From Sphaerochaetaceae bacterium (lineage in GTDB: Bacteria > Spirochaetota > Spirochaetia > Sphaerochaetales > Sphaerochaetaceae), in assembly GCA_023231265.1 (NCBI GenBank), contig JALNVT010000069.1, positions 1 through 10,471 on the forward strand: a DNA stretch of 10,471 nt, written 5' to 3'. The notes beneath the pieces are model-generated. The model was not told the DNA's origin, did no database searches, and was given only the letters and a program-made list of their open reading frames with translations. The translations under genes and the position numbers were made by a program. This document shows, in pieces, positions 1 through 5,901 of this stretch (positions are counted from its first letter, which is position 1; each line of letters starts with the position of its first letter).

Positions 1-288
1 CCATTCAGATGTCAAGATATTTATACTTAAATCACCTTATTTAAGTATTTATATGCAACAGGTGGAATATTATAAGTTCCTTATGGGCACTCAAATTTAG
101 GAAAATAATATAGTCCTTATGGATTGTTTGGTTTAGAATTTAACGAGACTTATTATTATACAAAATACACATCATAAAGCCAAATATCAACAAGTGAATT
201 TGATATAATAAATTGCATGCAGTTAGATAGAACTTAATGAATTAAAGAGGTATATATCGAAAAGAAAAAGCTCATATCTGAAAAGTTA
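1..288. other. Non-coding stretch at the window's left edge
   Basis: No open frame of useful length is present on either strand. The stretch holds the hairpin at 23-48 and a short direct repeat, TCCTTATGG, at 78-86 and 114-122. It also holds an extended -10-like string, TGATATAAT, at 201-209 on the plus strand, which has no good -35 and no gene in front of it. It lies downstream of the minus-strand regulator gene, but I found no clear hairpin plus T-run terminating that gene. No tRNA or other structured RNA was recognised. Confidence 0.5.
23..48. repeat. AT-rich perfect inverted repeat (hairpin)
   Basis: ATACTTAAAT (23-32) and ATTTAAGTAT (39-48) are exact reverse complements around a six-base loop, CACCTT. 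The stem has only two G-C pairs. A short T stretch (48-50) follows, so it could be a weak terminator of a gene ending left of the window, or simply a palindrome in AT-rich DNA. No coding sequence is visible next to it. Confidence 0.35.
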
Positions 289-1020
289 TCACTCAATGGG
301 ATCGGCAAAAAGACGATTGACTTCTTTTTTCACACTCTCATAACATTCACAAACCCTCTCTTCAATACCATGTCTATTCAACACTGTTATATGACCGCGA
401 CTGTATGAAATCAATCCTGCCTTTTGAAGTTTTTCAGCAGCTATGGTCACACCCTCTCTACGTACACCAAGCATATTTGCAATCAATTCATGAGTCATAA
501 AAAGTTCGTTTGAAGGCAATCTATCTAAATGGAGTAAAATCCATCTGCATAACTGCTGTTCAACAGTATGATATCTGTTGCATGCCGCAGTCTGAGACAC
601 TTGGGCAAATAAAGCCATGGTATAGCGCAGCATAAATTTTTGGAAAACTTGTGAACGATTGAATTCATATTTAACATAAGCTTCAGTCAATTTGAATGCA
701 TAACCACTGCTCTGTACTATTGCTCTGTTGGGAGTAGATAATCCTCCCATAAATAAAGATATGCCCACAACTCCATCATTACCCACTACAGCTATTTCTG
801 CTGAAGAGCCACTTTCCATGTTGTAAAGCAATGAGACAATTGCAGTTGTTGGGAAATAAACACAACTCATCTGCTCTCCTGATTCTGAGAGACATTTTCC
901 CAAAGGAAGATTGACCAGTTGAAGATTGGGAAGAATTCGGTTGAACTCTGATTCAGGTAGAGCTGCAAGTAATAAATTCATGTGTGCATCGATTGGATTT
1001 TGCTTATCACTATTTTTCAT
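289..1020 (-). CDS. Crp/Fnr-family transcriptional regulator
   Basis: This 243-residue protein has the usual two-domain Crp/Fnr length and layout. Residues about 15-125 form a cyclic-nucleotide-binding-like beta barrel, with a segment EIAVVGNDGVVG near 75-86. A dimerisation helix follows (about 125-165). The C-terminal winged helix-turn-helix lies at about 172-215, with recognition-helix segment RREGVTIAAEKL near 187-198. The C-terminal CECYE (224-228) and the CNRYHTVEQQLCRW segment (147-160) recall a broad group of Crp/Fnr proteins of unknown effector. It lacks the N-terminal cysteine set of oxygen-sensing FNR, so a [4Fe-4S] oxygen switch is unlikely; its six cysteines (43, 53, 147, 158, 224, 226) are scattered. 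The start at 1020 has a weak AAGGAT site 11 bases away, and an internal Met (residue 14) is an alternative. It is divergent from the DHOD-like operon, so it may control that operon, itself, or both (inference). Confidence 0.9.
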   Translation of the reverse strand: MKNSDKQNPIDAHMNLLLAALPESEFNRILPNLQLVNLPLGKCLSESGEQMSCVYFPTTAIVSLLYNMESGSSAEIAVVGNDGVVGISLFMGGLSTPNRAIVQSSGYAFKLTEAYVKYEFNRSQVFQKFMLRYTMALFAQVSQTAACNRYHTVEQQLCRWILLHLDRLPSNELFMTHELIANMLGVRREGVTIAAEKLQKAGLISYSRGHITVLNRHGIEERVCECYESVKKEVNRLFADPIE

Positions 1021-1131
1021 ATTTCAATTGTATCCTTATTACTACACTAATTCATAGTTAAATCATCGTCAATTAAATAATGCATTGTGCATGAAACTTT
1101 GAAGTCCTTCTTATCCATATGTAAGAACTAT

Positions 1132-1173
1132 GATTATTGATGACACAAGATTTTTTAGACAAATCAATGAATC
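1132..1173. repeat. Imperfect inverted repeat with TTGAT/ATCAA arms
   Basis: The left arm GATTATTGAT (1132-1141) pairs with the right arm ATCAATGAATC (1163-1173), giving ten base pairs with one bulged G (1169) around a 21-base spacer. The inner TTGAT and ATCAA halves resemble Crp/Fnr half-sites, but the spacing is far wider than the four to six bases of a standard site. It may be chance in AT-rich DNA or a paired binding region. Confidence 0.25.
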
Positions 1174-1213
1174 ACAATATGTAAAAATTTAAAAGGAAAA
1201 ATGAATTAATTTT

Positions 1214-1243
1214 TTGAAAGTAAAATTTATTTTATTCTATATA
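1214..1243 (+). promoter_or_regulatory. Candidate sigma-70-type promoter for the DHOD-like operon
   Basis: TTGAAA (1214-1219) matches the -35 consensus at five of six positions. It is followed after 18 bases by TATATA (1238-1243), which matches the -10 at four of six. Transcription would begin near 1250 and leave a leader of about 225 bases before the start codon at 1475. Such boxes arise easily in AT-rich DNA, so this is a prediction. Confidence 0.35.
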
Positions 1244-1417
1244 AGATAAATAATTAACTGATTATCATTATATATAGTAATTTATGCGAGAAAAATTATC
1301 AAATATGAGAATTAGACAGAGCAAATTGAAGGGGATTTGGCTTTGTTCTGAAGACTCACTATGTGCGATAGCAAACAGAACTATTTAACATTTGGGTGTA
1401 TGTTTTAATAAAAGATG

Positions 1418-1446
1418 TAGAAATAAATATATAAAATTTATTTCTA
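1418..1446. repeat. Perfect 11-bp inverted repeat just upstream of the DHOD-like gene
   Basis: TAGAAATAAAT (1418-1428) and ATTTATTTCTA (1436-1446) are exact reverse complements around seven bases. The right arm ends 14 bases before the AAGGAG ribosome site of the next gene. The position suits an operator or a leader hairpin acting on translation. There is no T-run directly after it, so it is not a standard terminator. Confidence 0.45.
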
Positions 1447-1474
1447 TTCTGAAATTTAATAAGGAGATTGCGTT

Positions 1475-2491
1475 ATGGCTGAATTAATTACTTCGTACAT
1501 GGGATTGAAATTAAAAAGTCCTGTTATTGCAGGTGCTTCTGGACTGACATCAAATTTAGATATGATAAAAAAAATTGAGATGGCTGGAGCAGGAGCTATT
1601 GTCTGCAAGTCACTATTTGAAGAAGAAATCCAATTGGAATCTCTTGAGTTAGATAAAGAGCTTCATGAACATGATGATATTCATCCTGAAGGACTGACTC
1701 TCTTTCCTGAATTAGAAGAAAAAGGGCCAGATTATCATCTATATTGGATCAAGAAAACTAAAGAGAATTGTGATATTCCTGTTATAGCTAGTTTGAATGC
1801 AGTCAATGAGAAAGTTTGGGTTGAATATGCCAAAAAAATTGAAGATACAGGTGTAGATGGTATTGAACTGAATTTGTACAGCTCTCCTGATAATAGCATC
1901 ACCAGTTCATCAAATATTGAAGAGGAGCAACTTGCTGTTCTCAGAAAAATCAGAAAGGCAATAGATTTACCTATAAGTGTGAAACTCAGTTCTTATTATA
2001 CTGATCTAACTGGTATGATCAAAAGAATGGATAATATAGGTATCAATGGATTTGTGCTATTCAATAGATTCTTCCAATCAAATATTGATATTAAAAATGA
2101 AAAGTTTACATTACCATTTAACTTCAGTAGCAAGGATGACAATCGTCTTCCATTGAAATTTACAGGTCTCATTTCTGGAAATATAAAGAGCTCCATATGT
2201 TCAAGTACTGGAATTATGGATTCTGATGATGTGATACGTATGATTTTGGCTGGTGCAGATGCTGTTCAACTTGTATCCGCACTCTATAAGAATGGTCCAA
2301 AACATATTGAAACAATTTTAACTGGATTAGAAAAATGGATGGATGACAAACATTATTCAACTCTTGATGATTTCCGTGGAAAGATGAGCAGTGAGAAGTT
2401 GAGTGGAAAAGATGAATTTGCATACAAGAGATCACAATACGTCAAGATGTTGATGCAGCCAAGTGAAAAACTGATGAATAAAATCTTTTAG
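1475..2491 (+). CDS. Dihydroorotate-dehydrogenase-like FMN protein
   Basis: This 338-residue protein is a TIM-barrel flavoprotein related to class 1 dihydroorotate dehydrogenases. Family features include GASGLTSN (20-27), VCKSLF with the FMN-contacting Lys45 region (43-48), SLNAVN (106-111), ELNLYSSPD (131-139), SVKLS with Lys170 (168-172), STGI (244-247) and the phosphate-site strand ILAGADAVQL (257-266). In true class 1 enzymes the equivalent loop reads NLSCPN with a catalytic Cys. Here it is NLYSSPD, with Ser at the Cys position and no Cys in the loop. It therefore belongs with the DHOD-like proteins that occur in anaerobes, and oxidation of dihydroorotate is doubtful; the substrate is unknown. 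The start is well supported: AAGGAG (1461-1466) lies eight bases before the ATG. The flavin oxidoreductase gene begins 43 bases after its stop, so co-transcription is likely. No pyrimidine gene is nearby. Confidence 0.9.
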   Translation: MAELITSYMGLKLKSPVIAGASGLTSNLDMIKKIEMAGAGAIVCKSLFEEEIQLESLELDKELHEHDDIHPEGLTLFPELEEKGPDYHLYWIKKTKENCDIPVIASLNAVNEKVWVEYAKKIEDTGVDGIELNLYSSPDNSITSSSNIEEEQLAVLRKIRKAIDLPISVKLSSYYTDLTGMIKRMDNIGINGFVLFNRFFQSNIDIKNEKFTLPFNFSSKDDNRLPLKFTGLISGNIKSSICSSTGIMDSDDVIRMILAGADAVQLVSALYKNGPKHIETILTGLEKWMDDKHYSTLDDFRGKMSSEKLSGKDEFAYKRSQYVKMLMQPSEKLMNKIF

Positions 2492-2520
2492 GCAATAAGA
2501 GTTATATTTGACAAACCGTA

Positions 2521-2526
2521 AAAGGA
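2521..2526 (+). promoter_or_regulatory. Ribosome site fixing the start of the disulfide oxidoreductase at 2535
   Basis: AAAGGA sits eight bases before the ATG at 2535. The alternative TTG at 2508 has no comparable site and would add nine charged residues ahead of the flavin-binding strand. The ATG gives a protein that begins exactly where this family usually begins. Confidence 0.7.
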
Positions 2527-2534
2527 AAAATTTT

Positions 2535-3863
2535 ATGTATGATACTATTGTAATTGGAACAGGAACAGCTGGTTTGACAGCAGCTGGAATATTGGCTCAA
2601 AAAGGAAAGAAGGTTGCAGTTGTTGATAACCGCCCTTATGGTGGTACATGTGCTTTAAGAGGTTGTCAACCTAAGAAATATTTGGTCAACAATACTCAAA
2701 TTGCAGCTGAAACTCGTGCTTTGCTTGGAAAGGGGTATAAAACTCCAGCTGTTACTGATTGGACTCAATTGCAGCAGTTCAAAGGTGAATTTACCTCGAA
2801 AGTTACTGAAAATACAAAAAAATCTCTTAAAGATAATGGCATTGATAGTTATGAAGGTACTGCAACATTTAGAGATTCCAAAAGTCTTTTGATTAAAGAA
2901 TCTGGAGAAGTTCTCAGTGCAAATTCATTTCTCATTGCCACAGGGGCCTCTGCTGTTCAACTTAAAATGAAAGGCAGTGTCCTTCCTCATGGAAGTGATG
3001 ATTTTCTGGAGCTGAAAGAAATACCTAAATCTATTGTTTTTATTGGTGGTGGATACATATCTCTTGAATTTGCATTTGTAGCTGCTCTTGCTGGTAGTCA
3101 GGTAACTGTACTTCAGAAAGGTGACAGTTTTTTAAATATGTTTCCTCAAACTTTATTATCTCCAGTTATCAAATCAGCTGAAGAGCATGGAATAAAGATG
3201 GTCACTGGTGTTGATGTAGTTGGAATAAAAAAGACCAATGATGGCTATAGAGTCAATACTGTAAAACATGGTGACTTTGATGGTGCATATGTAATTGCAG
3301 GTATAGGAAGAGCACCTGAGATAAAGAATTTGAATCTTGATGCAGTTGGTGTTAAATATGATAGAAGAGGAATTATAACTGATGAATATATGCAGAGTAC
3401 TGCAGAAAGTATTTATGCTGCAGGAGATTGTGTATCTTCAATAATGCTTGCACCTGTTGCAGACATGGAGGCAATAACAGCTGCAACCAATATCATCAGT
3501 GAAAAAAGTAAACAGGTAGATTATGATTCTGTACCTTCTGTTGTATTTACCTATCCTCAAATTGCAAGTGTTGGATTGACTGAAGAAAAAGCTGAAGCTC
3601 TGGGACACAAAGTAACAGTTAAGAAAGGATCAGGCAGTGGAATGATGAATTACCGCAGACTTAACGCAAAACACATTTATTATGAAACAGTCACTGATTC
3701 TGAATCAGGAAAGTTATTGGGTGCTCATATTGTAAGTCCTTATGCAGGTGAGCTTATCAATCTATTTGCTCTTGCTATAAAGCATGGATTGCCAGCATCC
3801 GCTCTTAAGGATCTTCCATGGGCATATCCAACATATACATCTGATATAAAGTACATGGTTTAG
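2535..3863 (+). CDS. Pyridine nucleotide-disulfide oxidoreductase (Lpd/MerA/GR-like)
   Basis: The product is 442 residues from the ATG at 2535; a TTG at 2508 would add nine residues but is less likely. It has the full family layout: FAD-binding GTGTAG (8-13), redox-active disulfide CALRGC (Cys39, Cys44), NAD(P)-binding GGGYISLEFA (171-180), second FAD motif AAGDC (295-299) and a dimerisation domain from about 330 to the end. In dihydrolipoamide dehydrogenase and glutathione reductase the C-terminus has an HP pair whose His acts with a Glu as proton donor. Here the segment is AYPTYTSD (430-437), with Tyr in place of His. The protein thus belongs to a divergent branch often named glutathione-reductase-like or dihydrolipoyl-dehydrogenase-family; its real disulfide substrate is unknown. 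Cofactor preference is unclear, because LQKGD (193-197) follows the second beta strand. It likely shares an mRNA with the DHOD-like gene and may pass electrons to or from it (inference). Confidence 0.92.
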   Translation: MYDTIVIGTGTAGLTAAGILAQKGKKVAVVDNRPYGGTCALRGCQPKKYLVNNTQIAAETRALLGKGYKTPAVTDWTQLQQFKGEFTSKVTENTKKSLKDNGIDSYEGTATFRDSKSLLIKESGEVLSANSFLIATGASAVQLKMKGSVLPHGSDDFLELKEIPKSIVFIGGGYISLEFAFVAALAGSQVTVLQKGDSFLNMFPQTLLSPVIKSAEEHGIKMVTGVDVVGIKKTNDGYRVNTVKHGDFDGAYVIAGIGRAPEIKNLNLDAVGVKYDRRGIITDEYMQSTAESIYAAGDCVSSIMLAPVADMEAITAATNIISEKSKQVDYDSVPSVVFTYPQIASVGLTEEKAEALGHKVTVKKGSGSGMMNYRRLNAKHIYYETVTDSESGKLLGAHIVSPYAGELINLFALAIKHGLPASALKDLPWAYPTYTSDIKYMV

Positions 3864-3872
3864 TTTTCATAT

Positions 3873-3897
3873 AGCTATCTCTCTTGTGGAGGTAGCT
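3873..3897 (+). terminator. Hairpin after the DHOD-like operon, possible weak terminator
   Basis: AGCTATCTC (3873-3881) pairs with GAGGTAGCT (3889-3897) over nine base pairs, one a G-T wobble, around a seven-base loop. It begins ten bases after the stop codon, where a terminator would sit. No T-run follows it, so it could instead be a stabilising 3' hairpin or part of the leader of the next operon. Confidence 0.35.
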
Positions 3898-4084
3898 TGA
3901 TGGTCTAAAGACTCTCATATTTGATGTTGTTGGTGATTGGAATAAATTGAAAATAATACGTATGAAGTGAGGAGAGCTATAGAAAAGATAAATAAAGATA
4001 ATAGTTGTAGCTCATATGTTGAGTGAAAAATCAACAGAGTTCAACAGCTACTCAGAACGAACATTTGGAACAAAAAAGATAGTC

Positions 4085-4111
4085 TTGCTTGAGGTTTTTA
4101 ATTGGTAAAAT
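4085..4111 (+). promoter_or_regulatory. Weak candidate promoter for korAB
   Basis: TTGCTT (4085-4090) and TAAAAT (4106-4111) are separated by 15 bases. The -10 is good, but the -35 matches only at its first three positions and the spacing is short. If it is used, transcription starts near 4118 and excludes the upstream hairpins from the mRNA. If it is not, they form part of a long leader. Confidence 0.22.
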
Positions 4112-4173
4112 AAAGAAATCTTGAGAAATAACTAATTCAGCAAATTTTAAAAGGAATGATTATATTATTCTTT

Positions 4174-4179
4174 GAGGTG
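4174..4179 (+). promoter_or_regulatory. Ribosome site fixing the korA start at 4183
   Basis: GAGGTG lies three bases before the ATG at 4183, with its AGG core five bases away. The upstream ATG at 4156 touches its own AAGGA with no spacer and would add a nine-residue hydrophobic tail (MIILFFEVY) that does not resemble the family N-terminus. Confidence 0.65.
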
Positions 4180-4182
4180 TAT

Positions 4183-5901
4183 ATGGATAAAAGAGATAAT
4201 TTTTTTAAAGAAGATGTTTCTATTGTTTTATGCGGCGAAGCAGGCCAAGGCATAAAAACTATAGAATTAATTTTGGTCCATGTTTTGAAGAAAAGTGGAT
4301 ACAATGTTTTTGGGACTAAAGAATACATGTCCAGAATTCGTGGTGGAAGCAATTCTACAATCATAAGAGTTTCAGATAAGAATGTTAAATCGATGAAAGA
4401 TAAAATCGATATTCTTATTCCTTTAGATAGTAAAGCTATAGAGCATGTAGCAGATAGACTTTCTGACAATACCATAATTCTTGGTGATAAAGAATTGTTG
4501 ACCGATACCAAGTATGAGATCATAGACATTCCTTTGTTGAAGATTGCCAAAGAAATTGGAAGTAAGATCTATTTGAATATAGTTGCTTGTGGTGTCGTTC
4601 TGGCTTTATTTAACAGCAATCTTGATTTGCTCAATGAATTTGTAACTGAAAAGTTTGAAAGTAAAGGCAAAGCTATAGTTGATAACAATATTGAAGCTGC
4701 AAAAAGTGGATTTGAGTTGGGCAAAGCTCTGTATGATGATTCTAAAGTAAGAATTGATATAAAGAGAGACCCTAAAATTAAAGATGACTATTTCCTGAAC
4801 GGAAATGATGCTGTGGGTTATGGAGCTTTGATGGGTGGATGTAATTTCATTTCTTCTTACCCTATGTCTCCTGGAACTGGTGTGCTGACATTTCTATCAG
4901 AGCACTCAAAAGAGATGGAAATAGTAGTTGAGCAAGCAGAAGATGAGATATCTGCTATAAATATGGGTATCGGAGCTTGGTATGCTGGGGCAAGAGCTCT
5001 GGTTACAACCTCAGGTGGTGGATTTGCACTCATGGGAGAGGGCATCAGTCTGTCTGGAATCATTGAGACTCCTATAGTAGTCCACATCGCTCAGAGACCA
5101 GGACCTGGAACAGGTCTTCCAACGAGAACAGAACAGGGAGATCTTGAAGTAGCTCTTTATTCTGGCCATGGTGAATTTCCACGTATTATATTGGCTCCAT
5201 CCAGTATTGAAAATACTGTAAAGACCACCGCTGAAGCTTTCAATCTTGCAGATAAATATCAGGTACCAGTAATAATTCTTACAGATCAGTATTTTTTGGA
5301 TAGTTTCTACAATACCAAAAAATTAGACCTTGATATAAAAGTTGATGATAAAATCATAAAAACTGATAAGGATTACAAACGATACAAACTCAATGCAAGT
5401 GGTATATCTCCAAGAGGTATTCCTGGATTTGGTGATGGTCTGGTACATGTTGATAGTGATGAACATGATGAGTATGGAAGATTGACAGAGGACTTAGATA
5501 TCAGAGTCAAAATGACTGATAAGAGACTTCATAAATTGGATTCAATTAAGAAAGATATAATAGAACCTGTATTCACTGGAAACAAGGATTATGAAACCTT
5601 AGTTATAGGTTGGGGATCAACATTCAATGTAATTAATGATGCTCTGAAGGAAATCAATAACAAAAAAATTGGTTATCTTCATTTCACTCAAGTTTATCCT
5701 ATCAGTGACAAAATTAAGCCATATTTGGATAAAGCAAAAAATATAATAATTATTGAAAATAATGCAACTGCCCAGTTTGCAAAGTTATTAAAAATAGTTA
5801 CAGGTGTTGAAATTGAACATAAGATATTAAAATACAATGGCATGCATTTTTATCTAGAAGAATTGGTTGAAAAAATCAATGAAGTAGCAGGAGATAAATA
5901 A
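4183..5901 (+). CDS. korA: 2-oxoacid:ferredoxin oxidoreductase, alpha subunit (gamma-alpha fusion)
   Basis: The product is 572 residues from the preferred start at 4183 (581 if 4156 is used). Residues about 12-185 are the gamma domain, with CGEAGQGI (17-24) and the RIRGGSNS motif (51-58). The alpha domain I follows from about 205, with YPMSPGT (226-232, usually YPITPST), VEQAEDE (249-255), TSGGG (276-280) and GTGLPTRTEQGD (309-320). The last motif carries Arg315, which matches an arginine that binds the 2-oxoacid carboxylate in related enzymes. A C-terminal domain runs from about 465 to the end. With KorB it converts a 2-oxoacid plus CoA to acyl-CoA and CO2, reducing ferredoxin in the cytoplasm. 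No fused or separate ferredoxin-like delta subunit is present, as in two-subunit enzymes of this group. The exact substrate (2-oxoglutarate, pyruvate, branched-chain or aryl 2-oxoacid) cannot be read from sequence. Its stop overlaps the korB start by one base. Confidence 0.93.
   Translation: MDKRDNFFKEDVSIVLCGEAGQGIKTIELILVHVLKKSGYNVFGTKEYMSRIRGGSNSTIIRVSDKNVKSMKDKIDILIPLDSKAIEHVADRLSDNTIILGDKELLTDTKYEIIDIPLLKIAKEIGSKIYLNIVACGVVLALFNSNLDLLNEFVTEKFESKGKAIVDNNIEAAKSGFELGKALYDDSKVRIDIKRDPKIKDDYFLNGNDAVGYGALMGGCNFISSYPMSPGTGVLTFLSEHSKEMEIVVEQAEDEISAINMGIGAWYAGARALVTTSGGGFALMGEGISLSGIIETPIVVHIAQRPGPGTGLPTRTEQGDLEVALYSGHGEFPRIILAPSSIENTVKTTAEAFNLADKYQVPVIILTDQYFLDSFYNTKKLDLDIKVDDKIIKTDKDYKRYKLNASGISPRGIPGFGDGLVHVDSDEHDEYGRLTEDLDIRVKMTDKRLHKLDSIKKDIIEPVFTGNKDYETLVIGWGSTFNVINDALKEINNKKIGYLHFTQVYPISDKIKPYLDKAKNIIIIENNATAQFAKLLKIVTGVEIEHKILKYNGMHFYLEELVEKINEVAGDK

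Larger units (their letters stand above)
1021..1474. other. Divergent intergenic region between the regulator and the DHOD-like gene
   Basis: These 454 bases lie between divergent genes and contain no convincing gene. The longest small frame noted (1284-1388, 34 codons) lacks a ribosome site. For the minus-strand regulator, TTGACG (complement of 1067-1072) and a poor -10, TAGTGT (complement of 1044-1049), are 17 bases apart, but this would put the transcription start almost on the ribosome site. ATGCA-TTG-TGCAT at 1080-1092 is a short dyad. A better promoter for the plus-strand operon is listed separately, as are two larger inverted repeats. Confidence 0.5.
3864..4182. other. Hairpin-rich spacer upstream of korAB
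   Basis: There is no credible gene in these 319 bases. Besides the hairpin at 3873-3897, GAGCTATA (3974-3981) can pair with TGTAGCTC (4006-4013, one wobble). TGTTGA (4017-4022) pairs perfectly with TCAACA (4031-4036), which recurs at 4041-4046. The AGCTA/TAGCT core occurs in several places, so alternative pairings are possible. No T-box, SAM, TPP or other riboswitch consensus was recognised. Confidence 0.45.

Noticed and set aside
201..209. TGATATAAT, a perfect extended -10 on the plus strand
   Set aside because: It has no -35 partner and no plus-strand gene downstream; it would run antisense into the regulator gene. AT-rich spacers generate such strings often.
1284..1388. Small 34-codon frame on the plus strand in the regulator/DHOD spacer
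   Set aside because: No ribosome site precedes it, its composition is not protein-like, and it could arise by chance.
2508..2534. TTG start for the disulfide oxidoreductase and an exact TTGACA -35 box at 2508-2513
   Set aside because: The ATG at 2535 has a proper AAAGGA site and gives the normal family N-terminus. The -10 expected 17 bases after TTGACA would fall on the start codon itself (TTTTAT, 2531-2536), so the box is likely coincidental.
4156..4182. Longer korA start at 4156 with hydrophobic MIILFFEVY, possible signal or membrane anchor
   Set aside because: There is no spacer between AAGGA and that ATG, nine residues are too few for a membrane segment, and the family is cytoplasmic; the start at 4183 has GAGGTG at a usable distance.
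4137..4550. Antisense frame of 137 codons opposite korA, and similar long frames opposite hypB and the GltD-like gene
   Set aside because: These are shadows of strongly supported genes on the other strand; their translations show no recognisable domain and lack their own ribosome sites.
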